Assembly: GCA_964635055.1 (NCBI GenBank)
Contig: CAZWMT010000016.1
Span: 52,857-116,856, forward strand
From: JAEUJM01 sp964635055
GTDB lineage: Bacteria > Actinomycetota > Acidimicrobiia > Acidimicrobiales > DATDAH01
Length of the DNA: 64,000 bases
Direction: 5' to 3'
Shown here: in pieces, positions 17,225-25,312 of the stretch
How positions within the stretch are numbered: the first letter of the stretch is position 1
How the letters are laid out: each line of letters begins with the position of its first letter
Translations under genes and position numbers: made by a program
Notes under the pieces: model-generated
The model's input: the letters and a program-made list of their open reading frames with translations, nothing else
Told to the model about the DNA's origin: nothing
Database searches by the model: none

Positions 17225-17337
17225 TGATCCGGCTCGAGGCACAGGATCCGGCGACGGTGACGCAGCGAGCGGAGCGGAGCAGCTGCGTTCGCGAACCGGA
17301 TGCCGGAGGCGCCCCGAGGGACGAGGGGCCAGTGTGA
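17224..17337 (+). CDS. Relay micro-ORF between menB and menA
   Basis: A 37-codon frame whose ATG overlaps the menB stop (TGATG) and whose TGA overlaps the menA GTG (GTGA), so a ribosome could pass from menB to menA without leaving the mRNA. The peptide begins MIRLEAQDPATVTQRAERSS and ends DAGGAPRDEGPV. The ending closely matches the bridging frame before the methyltransferase at 62262 (DAEGAPRGEVPV), which argues for a repeat family with a conserved frame. No function is known; it may exist only to keep translation coupled. Confidence 0.5.
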   Translation: MIRLEAQDPATVTQRAERSSCVREPDAGGAPRDEGPV

Positions 17338-18206
17338 AATGGGTGGCCGGGGCCCGGCCGCGCACACTGCCGGCCGCCATCGTTCCCGTGGCGGTCGGCA
17401 CGGCGGCCGCGGTCGGGCGGGTGGACGGCGGCCTGATCTGGTGGCGCGCCGCCGCGGCGCTGGTCGTTGCGCTGGCCATACAGGTGGGCACGAACTACGC
17501 CAACGACTACTCCGACGGCATCCGCGGCACCGACAGCGAGGCTCGGGTGGGGCCCATGCGACTGGTGGGGTCGGGCGCGGCATCCCCGGCCGCGGTGAAG
17601 CGTGCCGCACTGCTCTCGTTCGCGGTGGCCGCCATCGCCGGGCTGGCGCTGACCGTCGTGGTCGGCCCCATCTTGTTGGTGGTGGGAGCGCTGTCGTTCG
17701 CCGCGGGCTGGTTCTACACGGGCGGCCCCCGCCCGTACGGCTACGCGGGCCTCGGCGAGGTGTTCGTGTTCGTGTTCTTCGGCCTGGTCGCCACCGTCGG
17801 GTCGGCCTACGTGCAGACCGAGCACCTGTTCTGGCTGGCCTTCGGGGTCGCCGTTCCCGTCGGCCTCCTCGCCACCGCCCTCCTGGTGGTGAACAACCTG
17901 CGCGACATCCCCAGTGACACCGAGGCGGGGAAGCGCACGCTCGCGGTGAAGCTCGGCGACCTGCGCACCCGCTGGCTCTACGTGCTGTTGCTGGTCGGGG
18001 CCTTCCTGTGCCTCATCCCCGTCGCGGGCCTCGCCGCCATCGGCGCCACCTTCGCGTTCATCGGCATCCCCTTCGCCCGCAAGCCGGTCGAGCGAGTGCT
18101 GGGTGGTGCCACCGGCCCTGACCTCATCCCCGTCCTGGGGGCCACGGGACGGGTCCAGATGATCTTCGGCGTGCTCCTGACGATCGGCCTCGCTCTCTCG
18201 TTGTAG
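17334..18206 (+). CDS. menA: 1,4-Dihydroxy-2-naphthoate polyprenyltransferase
   Basis: A UbiA-family membrane prenyltransferase, 290 aa, with about eight to nine helices. It transfers a polyprenyl chain to dihydroxynaphthoate to give demethylmenaquinone. The first Asp-rich motif is NYANDYSDGIRGTD (about residues 53-66) and the second is VNNLRDIPSDTEAGKRTLAVKLG (about residues 186-208), both typical of MenA. ARPRTLPAAIVPV at the N-terminus is also characteristic. The GTG start overlaps the stop of the relay ORF. Confidence 0.96.
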   Translation: MKWVAGARPRTLPAAIVPVAVGTAAAVGRVDGGLIWWRAAAALVVALAIQVGTNYANDYSDGIRGTDSEARVGPMRLVGSGAASPAAVKRAALLSFAVAAIAGLALTVVVGPILLVVGALSFAAGWFYTGGPRPYGYAGLGEVFVFVFFGLVATVGSAYVQTEHLFWLAFGVAVPVGLLATALLVVNNLRDIPSDTEAGKRTLAVKLGDLRTRWLYVLLLVGAFLCLIPVAGLAAIGATFAFIGIPFARKPVERVLGGATGPDLIPVLGATGRVQMIFGVLLTIGLALSL

Positions 18207-18246
18207 GTCCTCGTCGGCAGTTGCCCGTGTCCCCAGGCCTTCGACA

Positions 18247-18405
18247 CCGAGCCTGAACCCCGGGGCCAGCTTCACCTTCACGATGAAGGTCAAGGTGCGC
18301 AACCGCGCAGCCGCCGGGTCGAGCGTGACGCCGGCCGTGAAGGTGACGAGCGTGGGCGACACCACGCGCAAGGACGTGGTGAAGGCGCGAGTGGCTCGCG
18401 CCTGA
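18247..18405 (+). pseudogene. Remnant of the C-terminal end of a DUF11-like surface protein
   Basis: In the 201-nt gap between convergent menA and menH, one forward frame reads like a genuine protein tail: LNPGASFTFTMKVKVRNR, AAAGSSVTPAVKVTS, then a basic end and TGA at 18403. The pattern (L.PG.s.t.t..v.v...a.aGs....v.v.S..D) is the closing repeat of DUF11-type secreted proteins. No start codon, signal peptide or upstream domain is present; the frame runs back into menA in another register. I infer a decayed fragment, left by deletion or rearrangement. Confidence 0.5.
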
Positions 18406-18407
18406 TC

Positions 18408-19166
18408 TCAACGACTCACGGTACGGAGCCAGGAGCGGAGCGCGCCGAGTACGGCGTCGGGCGCCTCGAGGTGGGTGCTGTGGCCGGCACCCGGGACCAC
18501 CACGAGCGTGGCGTCGCCGCCGATGGCGTCGGCCAGTCGGTGCGCCAGCGCGGTGAACTTGGCGTCCTCGGCCCCGGCCAGCACGAGGACCGGCTTCCCG
18601 AGCGTGGCCAGCCGGTCCCAGGAGGGCTCCTGTGTTCCGGCGCCGGTGAGGCGGAGCGACGAGGCCAGGCCGGTGGCGGTGTTGGCGCGGCGCTCGTCGA
18701 CGAAGCAGTACTCCTCCGGAAGACCGGCGAAGAGCGGGAGATCGAGCCAGTGGTCGAGGAACGCATCGACGCCCTCGGCCTCGATGCGCCCGGCCAGGGC
18801 CTCGTCGGCGGCTCGCCGGGCAGCCCGATCATCGGGGTCGTCGATGCCGGCGGTGGCACTGATCAGCACGAGGGCGTCGACGGCCTGGGGAGCGCGTAGG
18901 GCGAGCTCGAGGCACATGCGCCCGCCCATCGAGTAGCCCACGAAGGTCGCAGGACCCAGATCGGCCAGTAGGCCCGCCGTCGCGGCGAGGTCGGCGTGCA
19001 CCTCGGCGGACCGGCCGTGGCCCGGGGCGTCGACCCGCACCACCTCGTGGTCACGAGCCAGGTCGGCGGCGAGCGGGCCCCAGCACCGGGCGGTCTGGGT
19101 GAAGCCGTGCACGAGCACCAGACGGCGGCCGGCGCCGTCGACTTCGGTGGCGAGCCGCCTGCTCAC
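18408..19166 (-). CDS. menH: Alpha/beta hydrolase, probable SHCHC synthase
   Basis: An alpha/beta-hydrolase, 252 aa. The oxyanion segment is VLVHGFTQTARCW, the nucleophile Ser79 sits in FVGYSMGGRMCLE, and the catalytic His lies in VVPGAGHSTHLEAP near residue 228. The GYSMGGR elbow and the small lid match 2-succinyl-6-hydroxy-2,4-cyclohexadiene-1-carboxylate synthase, and the location between menA and menD supports MenH. A generic hydrolase cannot be excluded from sequence alone. The GTG at 19166 faces menD; no clear TAnnnT box is visible on this side. Confidence 0.8.
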   Translation of the reverse strand: MSRRLATEVDGAGRRLVLVHGFTQTARCWGPLAADLARDHEVVRVDAPGHGRSAEVHADLAATAGLLADLGPATFVGYSMGGRMCLELALRAPQAVDALVLISATAGIDDPDDRAARRAADEALAGRIEAEGVDAFLDHWLDLPLFAGLPEEYCFVDERRANTATGLASSLRLTGAGTQEPSWDRLATLGKPVLVLAGAEDAKFTALAHRLADAIGGDATLVVVPGAGHSTHLEAPDAVLGALRSWLRTVSR

Positions 19167-19348
19167 CGCAACCCGGTCCGGACAGGGTCACGGGCGACTC
19201 GAAGGCGCGGCGGTACAGCACGCGCCCGTCGCAGCCGGCGACGGCCGGCGTGGACCACGAGTGGCCCGGAACCGCGATCGCACGCGGGCGCCACGGCGGA
19301 CGAGGGGGGCGGCGAGGTGGGCACCGGGGCAACCGTAGGCTGGCGGCC

Positions 19349-21130
19349 GTGACCCAGGGGCCCGAGGTGACCGCGGCGGCGACGTTCTGCGCCACCCTCG
19401 TCGACGAGTGGGTGCGCGCCGGGGTGCGGCACGCCATCGTGTGCCCGGGTAGCCGGTCCACGCCCATGGCGCTGGCCCTGGCCGCCGCTCCTGGCCTCGA
19501 TGTCGAGGTCGTCCACGACGAGCGATCGGCCGGGTTCATGGCCCTCGGCGCCGCGCTCCGAGAACGCGAGCCGGCGGTGTTGCTGACGACGAGTGGCACG
19601 GCGGCCGCCGAGCTTCACCCGGCCGTGGTCGAAGCCGATCTGTCCGGTGTGCCGATGATCGTCTGTACCGCCGATCGACCTCCCGAGCTGCAGGATGTCG
19701 GCGCTCCCCAGACCATCGACCAGGTTCACTTGTACGGCCGCGCCGTCCGGTGGTTCTCCGCCCCCGAGGTGCCCGATGACAACCGTGCCGCCACCTGGCG
19801 ACCGCTGGCGGCCCGAGCGGTCGCGGAGGCCACAGGCAAGCGACCGGGTCCCGTGCACCTCAATCTGGCGTTCCGCGACCCGCTCGTCGGACGCCCGGGC
19901 CCGTTGCCCGACGGGCGAGCTGGCGACAGGCCCTGGTTCGAGCGATCTCGGTTCGTCGAGCCCGCCGAGAGCGAGGTCGGGCGGGCCGCAGCGCTGCTCA
20001 CGGGTCGCCGAGGCGTGATCATCGCCGGTGGCGGCGAGTTCGATGCCTATGAGCTGTACACCCTCGCGACCAAGTTGGGCTGGCCGGTCGTGGTCGGCCC
20101 GCGATCGACCTGCCTGTGGGACGACCAGCCGAACGCGATCGTCCACCTCGACGCATTGCTCAGGGTGCCTGCGTTCGCCGAGCGTCACCGGCCCGAGGTG
20201 GTGCTCCAACTCGGTGGGCCCTTGGCGTCCCGCCTCGTGGCCGAGTGGCTGGCGGGGGTGCCGGTCGTCGCGGGGATGGCCGACCACGAATGGATCGATC
20301 CGGGTGCCCAGGTCGCACTGGCGGTACCCCTCCACCTGTACGCGCCGCTGTCCGAACGGGAGTGGCGCGCGGCGCCGGACGAGTGGCTCCGGGGGTGGAC
20401 CGACGCCGAACGCGCCGCTCGCGCCGCCATCGCCGCCGTGCTGGCCGAACACCCCGAGCCGACCGAACCGGCCATCGCCCGCGATGTGGTCCGCCACCTC
20501 CCCGATCAGTCCGCGCTGGTGGTGTCTTCCTCGATGCCCGTGCGCGACGTCGAGTGGTACGCCGAACCGGGGCCAGATTTCGTCGAGGTCTTCGCCAACC
20601 GCGGCGCCAACGGCATCGATGGGGTCGTGTCCACCGGCGTCGGCGTGGCCCTGACGGCCGGGAGCGAAGGCCCGTACACGATCACCCTGACCGCGGGTGG
20701 CACGGATGTTCCCCGGCCTCAGCCCCGGTCGCACGGGCCCAGGTGTCCCACGGCGGTCCTCGTCGGCGACGTCGCCTTCCTGCACGACAGCAACGCGCTG
20801 CTGGGGCTCGTCGCCCGCGGCGTGAACCTCACCATCATCGTGATCGACAACGACGGTGGCGGCATCTTCTCGTTCCTGCCCCAGGGCACCCAGTTGCCGA
20901 CCGACCGGTTCGAGCAGCTCTTCGGCACCCCGCACGGCGTCGACCTGACCAAGCTGGCCGAGGCCCACGGCATCCCGTACGAGGTCCTCACCACCCAGGC
21001 CGACGTCGGCCCGGCCGTGGCGGCATCGGCGGGGCAGGTCGGCCCCCGCATCCTGATCATCCGCACCGACCGCGCCGCCAACGTGGCCGTGCACGCCGAG
21101 ATCCACGCCGCGGTGGCGGCGGCGCTCTGA
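19349..21130 (+). CDS. menD: SEPHCHC synthase
   Basis: A thiamine-diphosphate enzyme, 593 aa, that condenses isochorismate with 2-oxoglutarate. The N-terminal GVRHAIVCPGSRSTPMALAL with the cofactor-activating Glu in VEVVHDERSAGFMALG is diagnostic. The ThDP/Mg motif is VGDVAFLHDSNALLGLV...NDGGGIFSFLPQ. The GTG at 19349 is preceded by TAGGCT (19336-19341, gap 7). A roughly 25-residue insert (PYTITLTAGGTDVPRPQPRS, about residues 443-468) before the ThDP motif is longer than I expect. The gene converges on menF across an array of three hairpins. Confidence 0.95.
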   Translation: MTQGPEVTAAATFCATLVDEWVRAGVRHAIVCPGSRSTPMALALAAAPGLDVEVVHDERSAGFMALGAALREREPAVLLTTSGTAAAELHPAVVEADLSGVPMIVCTADRPPELQDVGAPQTIDQVHLYGRAVRWFSAPEVPDDNRAATWRPLAARAVAEATGKRPGPVHLNLAFRDPLVGRPGPLPDGRAGDRPWFERSRFVEPAESEVGRAAALLTGRRGVIIAGGGEFDAYELYTLATKLGWPVVVGPRSTCLWDDQPNAIVHLDALLRVPAFAERHRPEVVLQLGGPLASRLVAEWLAGVPVVAGMADHEWIDPGAQVALAVPLHLYAPLSEREWRAAPDEWLRGWTDAERAARAAIAAVLAEHPEPTEPAIARDVVRHLPDQSALVVSSSMPVRDVEWYAEPGPDFVEVFANRGANGIDGVVSTGVGVALTAGSEGPYTITLTAGGTDVPRPQPRSHGPRCPTAVLVGDVAFLHDSNALLGLVARGVNLTIIVIDNDGGGIFSFLPQGTQLPTDRFEQLFGTPHGVDLTKLAEAHGIPYEVLTTQADVGPAVAASAGQVGPRILIIRTDRAANVAVHAEIHAAVAAAL

Positions 21131-21267
21131 TCTGAGGCGCGGCTCGATCGGCCGTCCCCAGCGGCACACCGCTACCGCTGCCGCTGTCGCACGCTGACGG
21201 GCCGACACCTCGGAGGCCTGTGGGCTCGTCGGTCGGGTCCTCGGCGCTTCGATCCGCGACCGCTCCT

Positions 21268-21433
21268 GAACTCGAGGCAATGACTGGCGGGTTCCGGGGG
21301 CGGTTGCCTCGAGTTCGGTGGGGCGGCGTTCTCGAGGCAATGACTGGCGGGTTCCGGGGGTGATTGCCTCGAGTTCGGTGGGGCGGTGTTCTCGAGGCAA
21401 TGGCTGGCGGGTTCCGGGGGTGATTGCCTCGAG
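21268..21433. repeat. Three tandem dyad elements, family B (60-nt period)
   Basis: The gap between convergent menD and menF (21131-21458, 328 nt) contains three near-identical 60-nt units. The first has a 13-bp perfect stem, GAACTCGAGGCAA at 21268-21280 and its complement at 21304-21316; the others pair CTCGAGGCAAT with its complement at 21331/21363 and 21391/21424. The loops share CTGGCGGGTTCCGGGGG. No T-tract follows. The array may act as a bidirectional terminator or a mobile repeat. The rest of the gap shows no gene. Confidence 0.85.
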
Positions 21434-21458
21434 TTCGGTGGGGCGCCGCCGGCAGCCG

Positions 21459-22703
21459 CTACGGGCGCAGGATGGCGCCGAGGAGGGCCTGGAACTTGGC
21501 CCGGGTCTCGGCCAACTCGGTGGCGGGGTCGGAGTCGGCCACGATGCCGTTGCCGGCGAAGAGGCGGGCCCGGTTGCCGCGGATCTCGGCGCAGCGCAGG
21601 CCCACCGCCCACCGCCCGTTGCCGGCGCCGTCCACCCAGCCGACGGGCCCCGCGTAGCGGCCACGGTCGAGGTGCTCCAGGTCGGCGATGGTGGCCAGGG
21701 CGAGGTCGCGCGGCACGCCGCACACGGCCGGTGTGGGGTGCAGGGCCGCCATCAGCTCCAGGACCGACGGGGCCGGTGTGCTGAGGCGCCCCTCGACCAG
21801 TGAGGCCAGATGTTGCACGTTGGCCACGGGGACCACGGACGGCTCGGCCTCGGCGTCGAGGTACGAGCACCAGGGCAGCAGCGTGTCGTGCACCATGTCG
21901 ATCGTGAGCTGGTGCTCGTGGCGGTCCTTGGCCGACGCGAGGAGCTGGGCGGCCAGGCGGGCGTCGGCGGTGGGGTCGCCGCCGCGGGGAGTGGTGCCGG
22001 CCATGGGGTGCGACCGCACGACGTCGCCGACCCGGGACACGAGCAGCTCCGGGCTCGCGCCGACCATGCCCTGGATCGACGTGATCATGCAGCCGGGATA
22101 GGTGCGCCGCAGCCGCTGGAGGATCGTGACGCGGTCGAGCGGTGCGTCGGCCTCGATCACCACCTCGCGCGCCAGCACGGCCTTGTGGAGGTCGGTGGTG
22201 GCCATCCGAGCGGTGGCCTCGGCCACGGACGCGCACCAGTCCGCAGGCGGTCGCACGGGTCGCACCGAGAACGACGACGGCTCGGACGCCGTGGGCGAGT
22301 GAGGAGGACCGGCCAACGCCACACCGAGATCGGGCCCGTCGCCGCGGGCGGCGATGGTGGTCACCCAGCGGCTGCCGTCCTCCGCCCGTCCGACCACCAG
22401 TGCCGGCACCACCAGCTCGCCGGCGGCATCCGGATCGAACGGCAGGGCCCCGAAGGCGACGGGACCGGTGCCCGGCAGTCCCACCTGGTCGTCGCCGGCC
22501 AGCGCCCCCAACCTCGCCTGGGCCTGGATCACCGACCCGGCCCGCTCCGCACCGCCGGCGATGGTGAGGCGCGCGGCCTCGCCGCGCGCGGCCAGGCCCA
22601 CCCCGTGCTGCTCGAACAGCATGCCGTCGGCGCCGGCCACGGTGAGCAGGTCGACATCGTGGTCGAGCCTTCGGGTGACCGCCCGCAGCCCGGTGCCGCT
22701 CAC
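21459..22703 (-). CDS. menF: Isochorismate synthase
   Basis: A chorismate-utilising enzyme, 414 aa, that converts chorismate to isochorismate for menaquinone. The C-terminal catalytic domain has KAVLAREVVIEAD, SPELLVSRVGDVVRSHPMAGTTPRGGD, the HPTPAVCGVP segment that marks isochorismate synthases, and GWVDGAGNGRWAVGLRCAEI. The GTG at 22703 has GAGG a few nt upstream and overlaps the stop of the relay ORF behind menG (GTGA). Salicylate synthase is an alternative name for related proteins, but the men context favours MenF. Confidence 0.92.
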   Translation of the reverse strand: MSGTGLRAVTRRLDHDVDLLTVAGADGMLFEQHGVGLAARGEAARLTIAGGAERAGSVIQAQARLGALAGDDQVGLPGTGPVAFGALPFDPDAAGELVVPALVVGRAEDGSRWVTTIAARGDGPDLGVALAGPPHSPTASEPSSFSVRPVRPPADWCASVAEATARMATTDLHKAVLAREVVIEADAPLDRVTILQRLRRTYPGCMITSIQGMVGASPELLVSRVGDVVRSHPMAGTTPRGGDPTADARLAAQLLASAKDRHEHQLTIDMVHDTLLPWCSYLDAEAEPSVVPVANVQHLASLVEGRLSTPAPSVLELMAALHPTPAVCGVPRDLALATIADLEHLDRGRYAGPVGWVDGAGNGRWAVGLRCAEIRGNRARLFAGNGIVADSDPATELAETRAKFQALLGAILRP

Positions 22704-22930
22704 GCTCGCCTCGGGGCGATGTGGAGGGGGCCGAGCACCGAACGTGGGGTGCTCCGGCAGCGGAGCCCCTGGTGAACGGTGCCCCCCGGGCCACGGTGGT
22801 GGTCGGCGGCGCGATCAACGGCGGCCCGCTGGGCGCTGCTGCTCACGGCGCCGCCGGACCGTTCGTGCGGATGATCACCCGACGAAAGGGTGGCCGGCTG
22901 GACGACAGGCCGTCGTCCGGGATGGCTCAC
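22700..22930 (-). CDS. Relay ORF between menG and menF
   Basis: A 76-codon frame fills the whole 223-nt gap. Its GTG overlaps the menG stop (GTGA at 22930-22927) and its TGA overlaps the menF start (GTGA at 22703-22700). The peptide starts VSHPGRRPVVQPAT and ends PLHIAPRRA. It is Arg, His and Pro rich and has no recognisable domain. A GAGCACC/GGTGCTC hairpin (near 22733-22753) lies inside it. The frame, not the peptide, seems to be what is kept. Confidence 0.4.
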   Translation of the reverse strand: MSHPGRRPVVQPATLSSGDHPHERSGGAVSSSAQRAAVDRAADHHRGPGGTVHQGLRCRSTPRSVLGPLHIAPRRA

Positions 22931-23628
22931 GCTTCTCTCGTGGCGGTGATCAGCTGCGAGATGCCGGTCGACAGCAGCTCCCGCCGGACCTCGGAGAACC
23001 CGGCGTCGGCCAGGCGGGCCACCATGGCGTCGGGCTCCGGCAGGTAGGCCACCGACTTGGGCAGGTAGCGGTACGCGGACGGGTCGGACAGCAGGCCGCC
23101 GATGCGGGGCACGACCTTGCCGAAGTAGATGCCGTGGCCCCAGCGCAGCACCCGGTTGGGGGGCTCGGCCACCTCGAGGAGCGCGATGCGGCCACCGGGG
23201 CGCACGACCCGCCCCAGCTCGTCGAAGAAGGCACCGAGCTCCACCAGGTTGCGCAGCGCGAACCCGCAGGTGACGCCGTCGGCCGCGGCGGTGGGGGCGG
23301 GCAGCCGGAGGATGTCGGCCTGGACGAGCGGCGCGTCGGTGCGGGCCGCGCTGAGCATGCCGTAGGACAGGTCGAAGCCCAGCGGGACCAGCCCCGCCGC
23401 GGCCAGCTCACGGCAGAAGTCGCCGGTGCCCGCGGCCAGGTCGAGCACCACCGACCCGGCGGGCAGCGCCAGCTCGCGGATCGTGTGGCGCCGCCAGCGC
23501 ACGTCCATCCGAAACGTCATCACCCGATTGACCAGGTCGTAGCGGGGGGCGATGGTGTCGAACATCGACCGCACGGCGGCGACCTTCTCGTCGCCCTCGG
23601 GCAGCGGCTCGACGTCGGCGCTCTTCAC
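22927..23628 (-). CDS. menG: Demethylmenaquinone methyltransferase
   Basis: A UbiE/MenG C-methyltransferase, 233 aa, for the last step to menaquinone. FDTIAPRYDLVNRVMTFRMDVRWRR at residues 23-47 is the family signature. Motif I is VLDLAAGTGDFCREL, and GFALRNLVELGAFFDELGRVVRPGG and the C-terminal SAYRYLPKSVAYLPEPD are also characteristic. The GTG at 23628 has TACGAT (23640-23635, reverse) 6 nt upstream, suggesting a leaderless mRNA. It is the first gene of a menG-relay-menF unit. Confidence 0.94.
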   Translation of the reverse strand: MKSADVEPLPEGDEKVAAVRSMFDTIAPRYDLVNRVMTFRMDVRWRRHTIRELALPAGSVVLDLAAGTGDFCRELAAAGLVPLGFDLSYGMLSAARTDAPLVQADILRLPAPTAAADGVTCGFALRNLVELGAFFDELGRVVRPGGRIALLEVAEPPNRVLRWGHGIYFGKVVPRIGGLLSDPSAYRYLPKSVAYLPEPDAMVARLADAGFSEVRRELLSTGISQLITATREA

Positions 23629-23692
23629 AGGTCGATCGTAGGGCGCGACGCCTCCGGGACCATCCCCGGGTGGGCCGCCGCGCGGTGGAGCG

Positions 23693-24913
23693 TCAAATGG
23701 TCATCGGCACGTCGGCGCGCATCCGGGGGAACAGCACGTCGAGCAGGGGCAGGTCGTGGGCCAGCATCGCGTCGTCGACCCGATCCTCCAGCGCGGCCGC
23801 GCCGAGGCGTCCGAGCAGCAGGGCGTCGAGCGCGTCGGGCGCGATGCCCGAGTGCCCCTCCTCGTAGGGGTCCTCGATGGCCGGCCCCCAGGTAGCGATG
23901 CCCACCTCGCCATGGTCGTACGGGAGCACGATCGACCGGTTGTAGAGCGACAGCACGAGCGTGCCGCGCTCGTCGGCGAACGGCGACGCCGCCAGGCGTG
24001 CCGACAGGACCGGGCGGACGAGGACCAGGAACGCCACCGGGTCGGGGATGCGGGTGTAGATGGCGAGGTAGTCGTGCGAGGGCTCGGCGACCGCGTGCAG
24101 GGCGACCGAGAAGGTGGTGCCGGGGCGGTCGACGATGGCGAGGTCGGCGCTGCCCTCGCCGCTGCGGGCGTGCACCAGCAGCGCCCGCGCCGCGCCGATC
24201 GAGTCGGCGGCGGCCTCGTACATCTCGGTGCGGGCCACCACCGCGTCCGGGTGGCGCTGCAGACGCCCGAAGCCCTCCACACGTCCGTCCCGCCGAGCGA
24301 CGAAGACCTCCTCGCCGTGGCGGTCCGCCTCACGGACCAGCCACTCCCAGTCCGACCGGGCGCGGTACACCACCAGGTCGGCTGCCGCGTGGGCCGCGGC
24401 GTGCAGCCGGGCCAGGTCGTCGACGTCGCCGACGCCGGCGGGGCCAACCGTCCAGGACCCCGGGGCGGCGAGCGTCCGGTCGACCAGGCGGTAGCGGGGC
24501 GGGTACTGCAGCCCGTACTGGTAGCCCAGGCGGCGGTAGAAGTAGGGGATCCCCGTGATCAGCGTCATCGCCTGGCCGAGCCGGGCCGAGCGCCGGTGGA
24601 GATGATCGAACTGGGCCCGCACGAGGCCGCGGCGTCGGTAGGCGGGATCGGTGGCCACGTACTCGATCTGTCCGAGGGCGAACGGCACGGTCCCGTAACG
24701 GGCGTCGAGCTCCAACAGCACCGAGGTGGAGACCACCCGGTCACCGTCGACCACGACACACCACTGCTCGGGCCGGCGCAGGAGGTGGCGCACCGCGCCG
24801 GCCTCGGAGTCGCCGTGCACGGCGACGTTCAGCGCCACAACGGCGTCGTGGTCCTCCTCCCGCCCCACCCGCAGGACCAATCCGCCGTCCAGCGGTGTCT
24901 CGTCGGCGCTCAC
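23693..24913 (-). CDS. Eis-family GNAT acetyltransferase
   Basis: A 406-aa protein with the Eis architecture: two GNAT domains and a C-terminal SCP2-like domain. The acetyl-CoA loop is IEYVATDPAYRRRGLVRAQFDHLH near residue 83, followed by TLITGIPYFYRRLGYQYGLQYP. Eis enzymes acetylate aminoglycosides or host and cell proteins; the natural substrate here is unknown. The start GTG overlaps the stop of an upstream 22-codon relay ORF (GTGA) that itself has a leaderless promoter, so its translation should depend on that ORF. Confidence 0.85.
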   Translation of the reverse strand: MSADETPLDGGLVLRVGREEDHDAVVALNVAVHGDSEAGAVRHLLRRPEQWCVVVDGDRVVSTSVLLELDARYGTVPFALGQIEYVATDPAYRRRGLVRAQFDHLHRRSARLGQAMTLITGIPYFYRRLGYQYGLQYPPRYRLVDRTLAAPGSWTVGPAGVGDVDDLARLHAAAHAAADLVVYRARSDWEWLVREADRHGEEVFVARRDGRVEGFGRLQRHPDAVVARTEMYEAAADSIGAARALLVHARSGEGSADLAIVDRPGTTFSVALHAVAEPSHDYLAIYTRIPDPVAFLVLVRPVLSARLAASPFADERGTLVLSLYNRSIVLPYDHGEVGIATWGPAIEDPYEEGHSGIAPDALDALLLGRLGAAALEDRVDDAMLAHDLPLLDVLFPRMRADVPMTI

Positions 24914-24978
24914 CGGTCCCGCTCCGGTTCGCTTCGCTCCCGGGCCTCTCGGGCCGCTCCGCCGTCCCTCGGGCTCAT
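24910..24978 (-). CDS. Leaderless relay micro-ORF in front of the Eis-like gene
   Basis: A 22-codon ORF beginning MSPRDGGAAREARERSEPER. Its ATG lies 7 nt after TAGCGT (24991-24986, reverse), the leaderless spacing seen across the window, and its TGA overlaps the Eis-like GTG (GTGA). The peptide is clearly related to the first relay ORF before trpC (VSPTKEGVARAARERSEQER). Here the relay is the first cistron of the mRNA rather than a spacer between genes, so it would act as a leader ORF. Confidence 0.55.
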   Translation of the reverse strand: MSPRDGGAAREARERSEPERDR

Positions 24979-25083
24979 GGCCGAGACGCTACGCGCCGAT
25001 CACCGGATCTCTTGGTGATCGTCCACCTCGTGCGTGGTCGACCACCACGAGACCTTCGCGTTCGGCGGGCGCCGGCACGATCG

Positions 25084-25290
25084 TCAGGTCGCGTCGGCGC
25101 GCGGGGCGCCGCAGTGCTTGCAGTTGGGATAGGCCCGCGAGGTGGGTCGCCCGCACGCGGTGCAGCGCACCACCCGGATCTCGCCCCGCCGCAGCCGGGC
25201 GATGCTCGACACCAGGATCCCGCCGACGGCGACGACGATGCCCAGCTCGAGCAGGTCGCGGACGTACTGGGCGGCGAACACGGTCGCCAT
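25084..25290 (-). CDS. Small membrane-anchored zinc-ribbon protein
   Basis: A 68-aa protein. An N-terminal membrane helix (LLELGIVVAVGGILVSSIA, about residues 13-31) is followed by a zinc ribbon with CTACGRP...YPNCKHCGAP (two CxxC pairs, residues 43-61). The function is unknown; such proteins are often found in actinobacteria. TAGGCA lies 6 nt upstream of the ATG on the reverse strand, overlapping the promoter of the divergent acyl-CoA dehydrogenase gene. Confidence 0.75.
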   Translation of the reverse strand: MATVFAAQYVRDLLELGIVVAVGGILVSSIARLRRGEIRVVRCTACGRPTSRAYPNCKHCGAPRADAT

Positions 25291-25312
25291 TCTGTCTGCC
25301 TACTGTTGGCCG
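25291..25312. promoter_or_regulatory. Very short divergent promoter region
   Basis: Only 22 nt separate the start codons of the zinc-ribbon gene (25290, reverse) and the acyl-CoA dehydrogenase (25313). TACTGT at 25301-25306 serves the forward gene (gap 6) and TAGGCA (25302-25297, reverse) the other (gap 6). Their -10 elements touch, so simultaneous use of both seems unlikely. Confidence 0.55.

Noticed and set aside
21268..21433. CRISPR array
   Set aside because: The repeats are 60-nt head-to-tail palindromic units without distinct unique spacers of constant size, and no cas genes are present.
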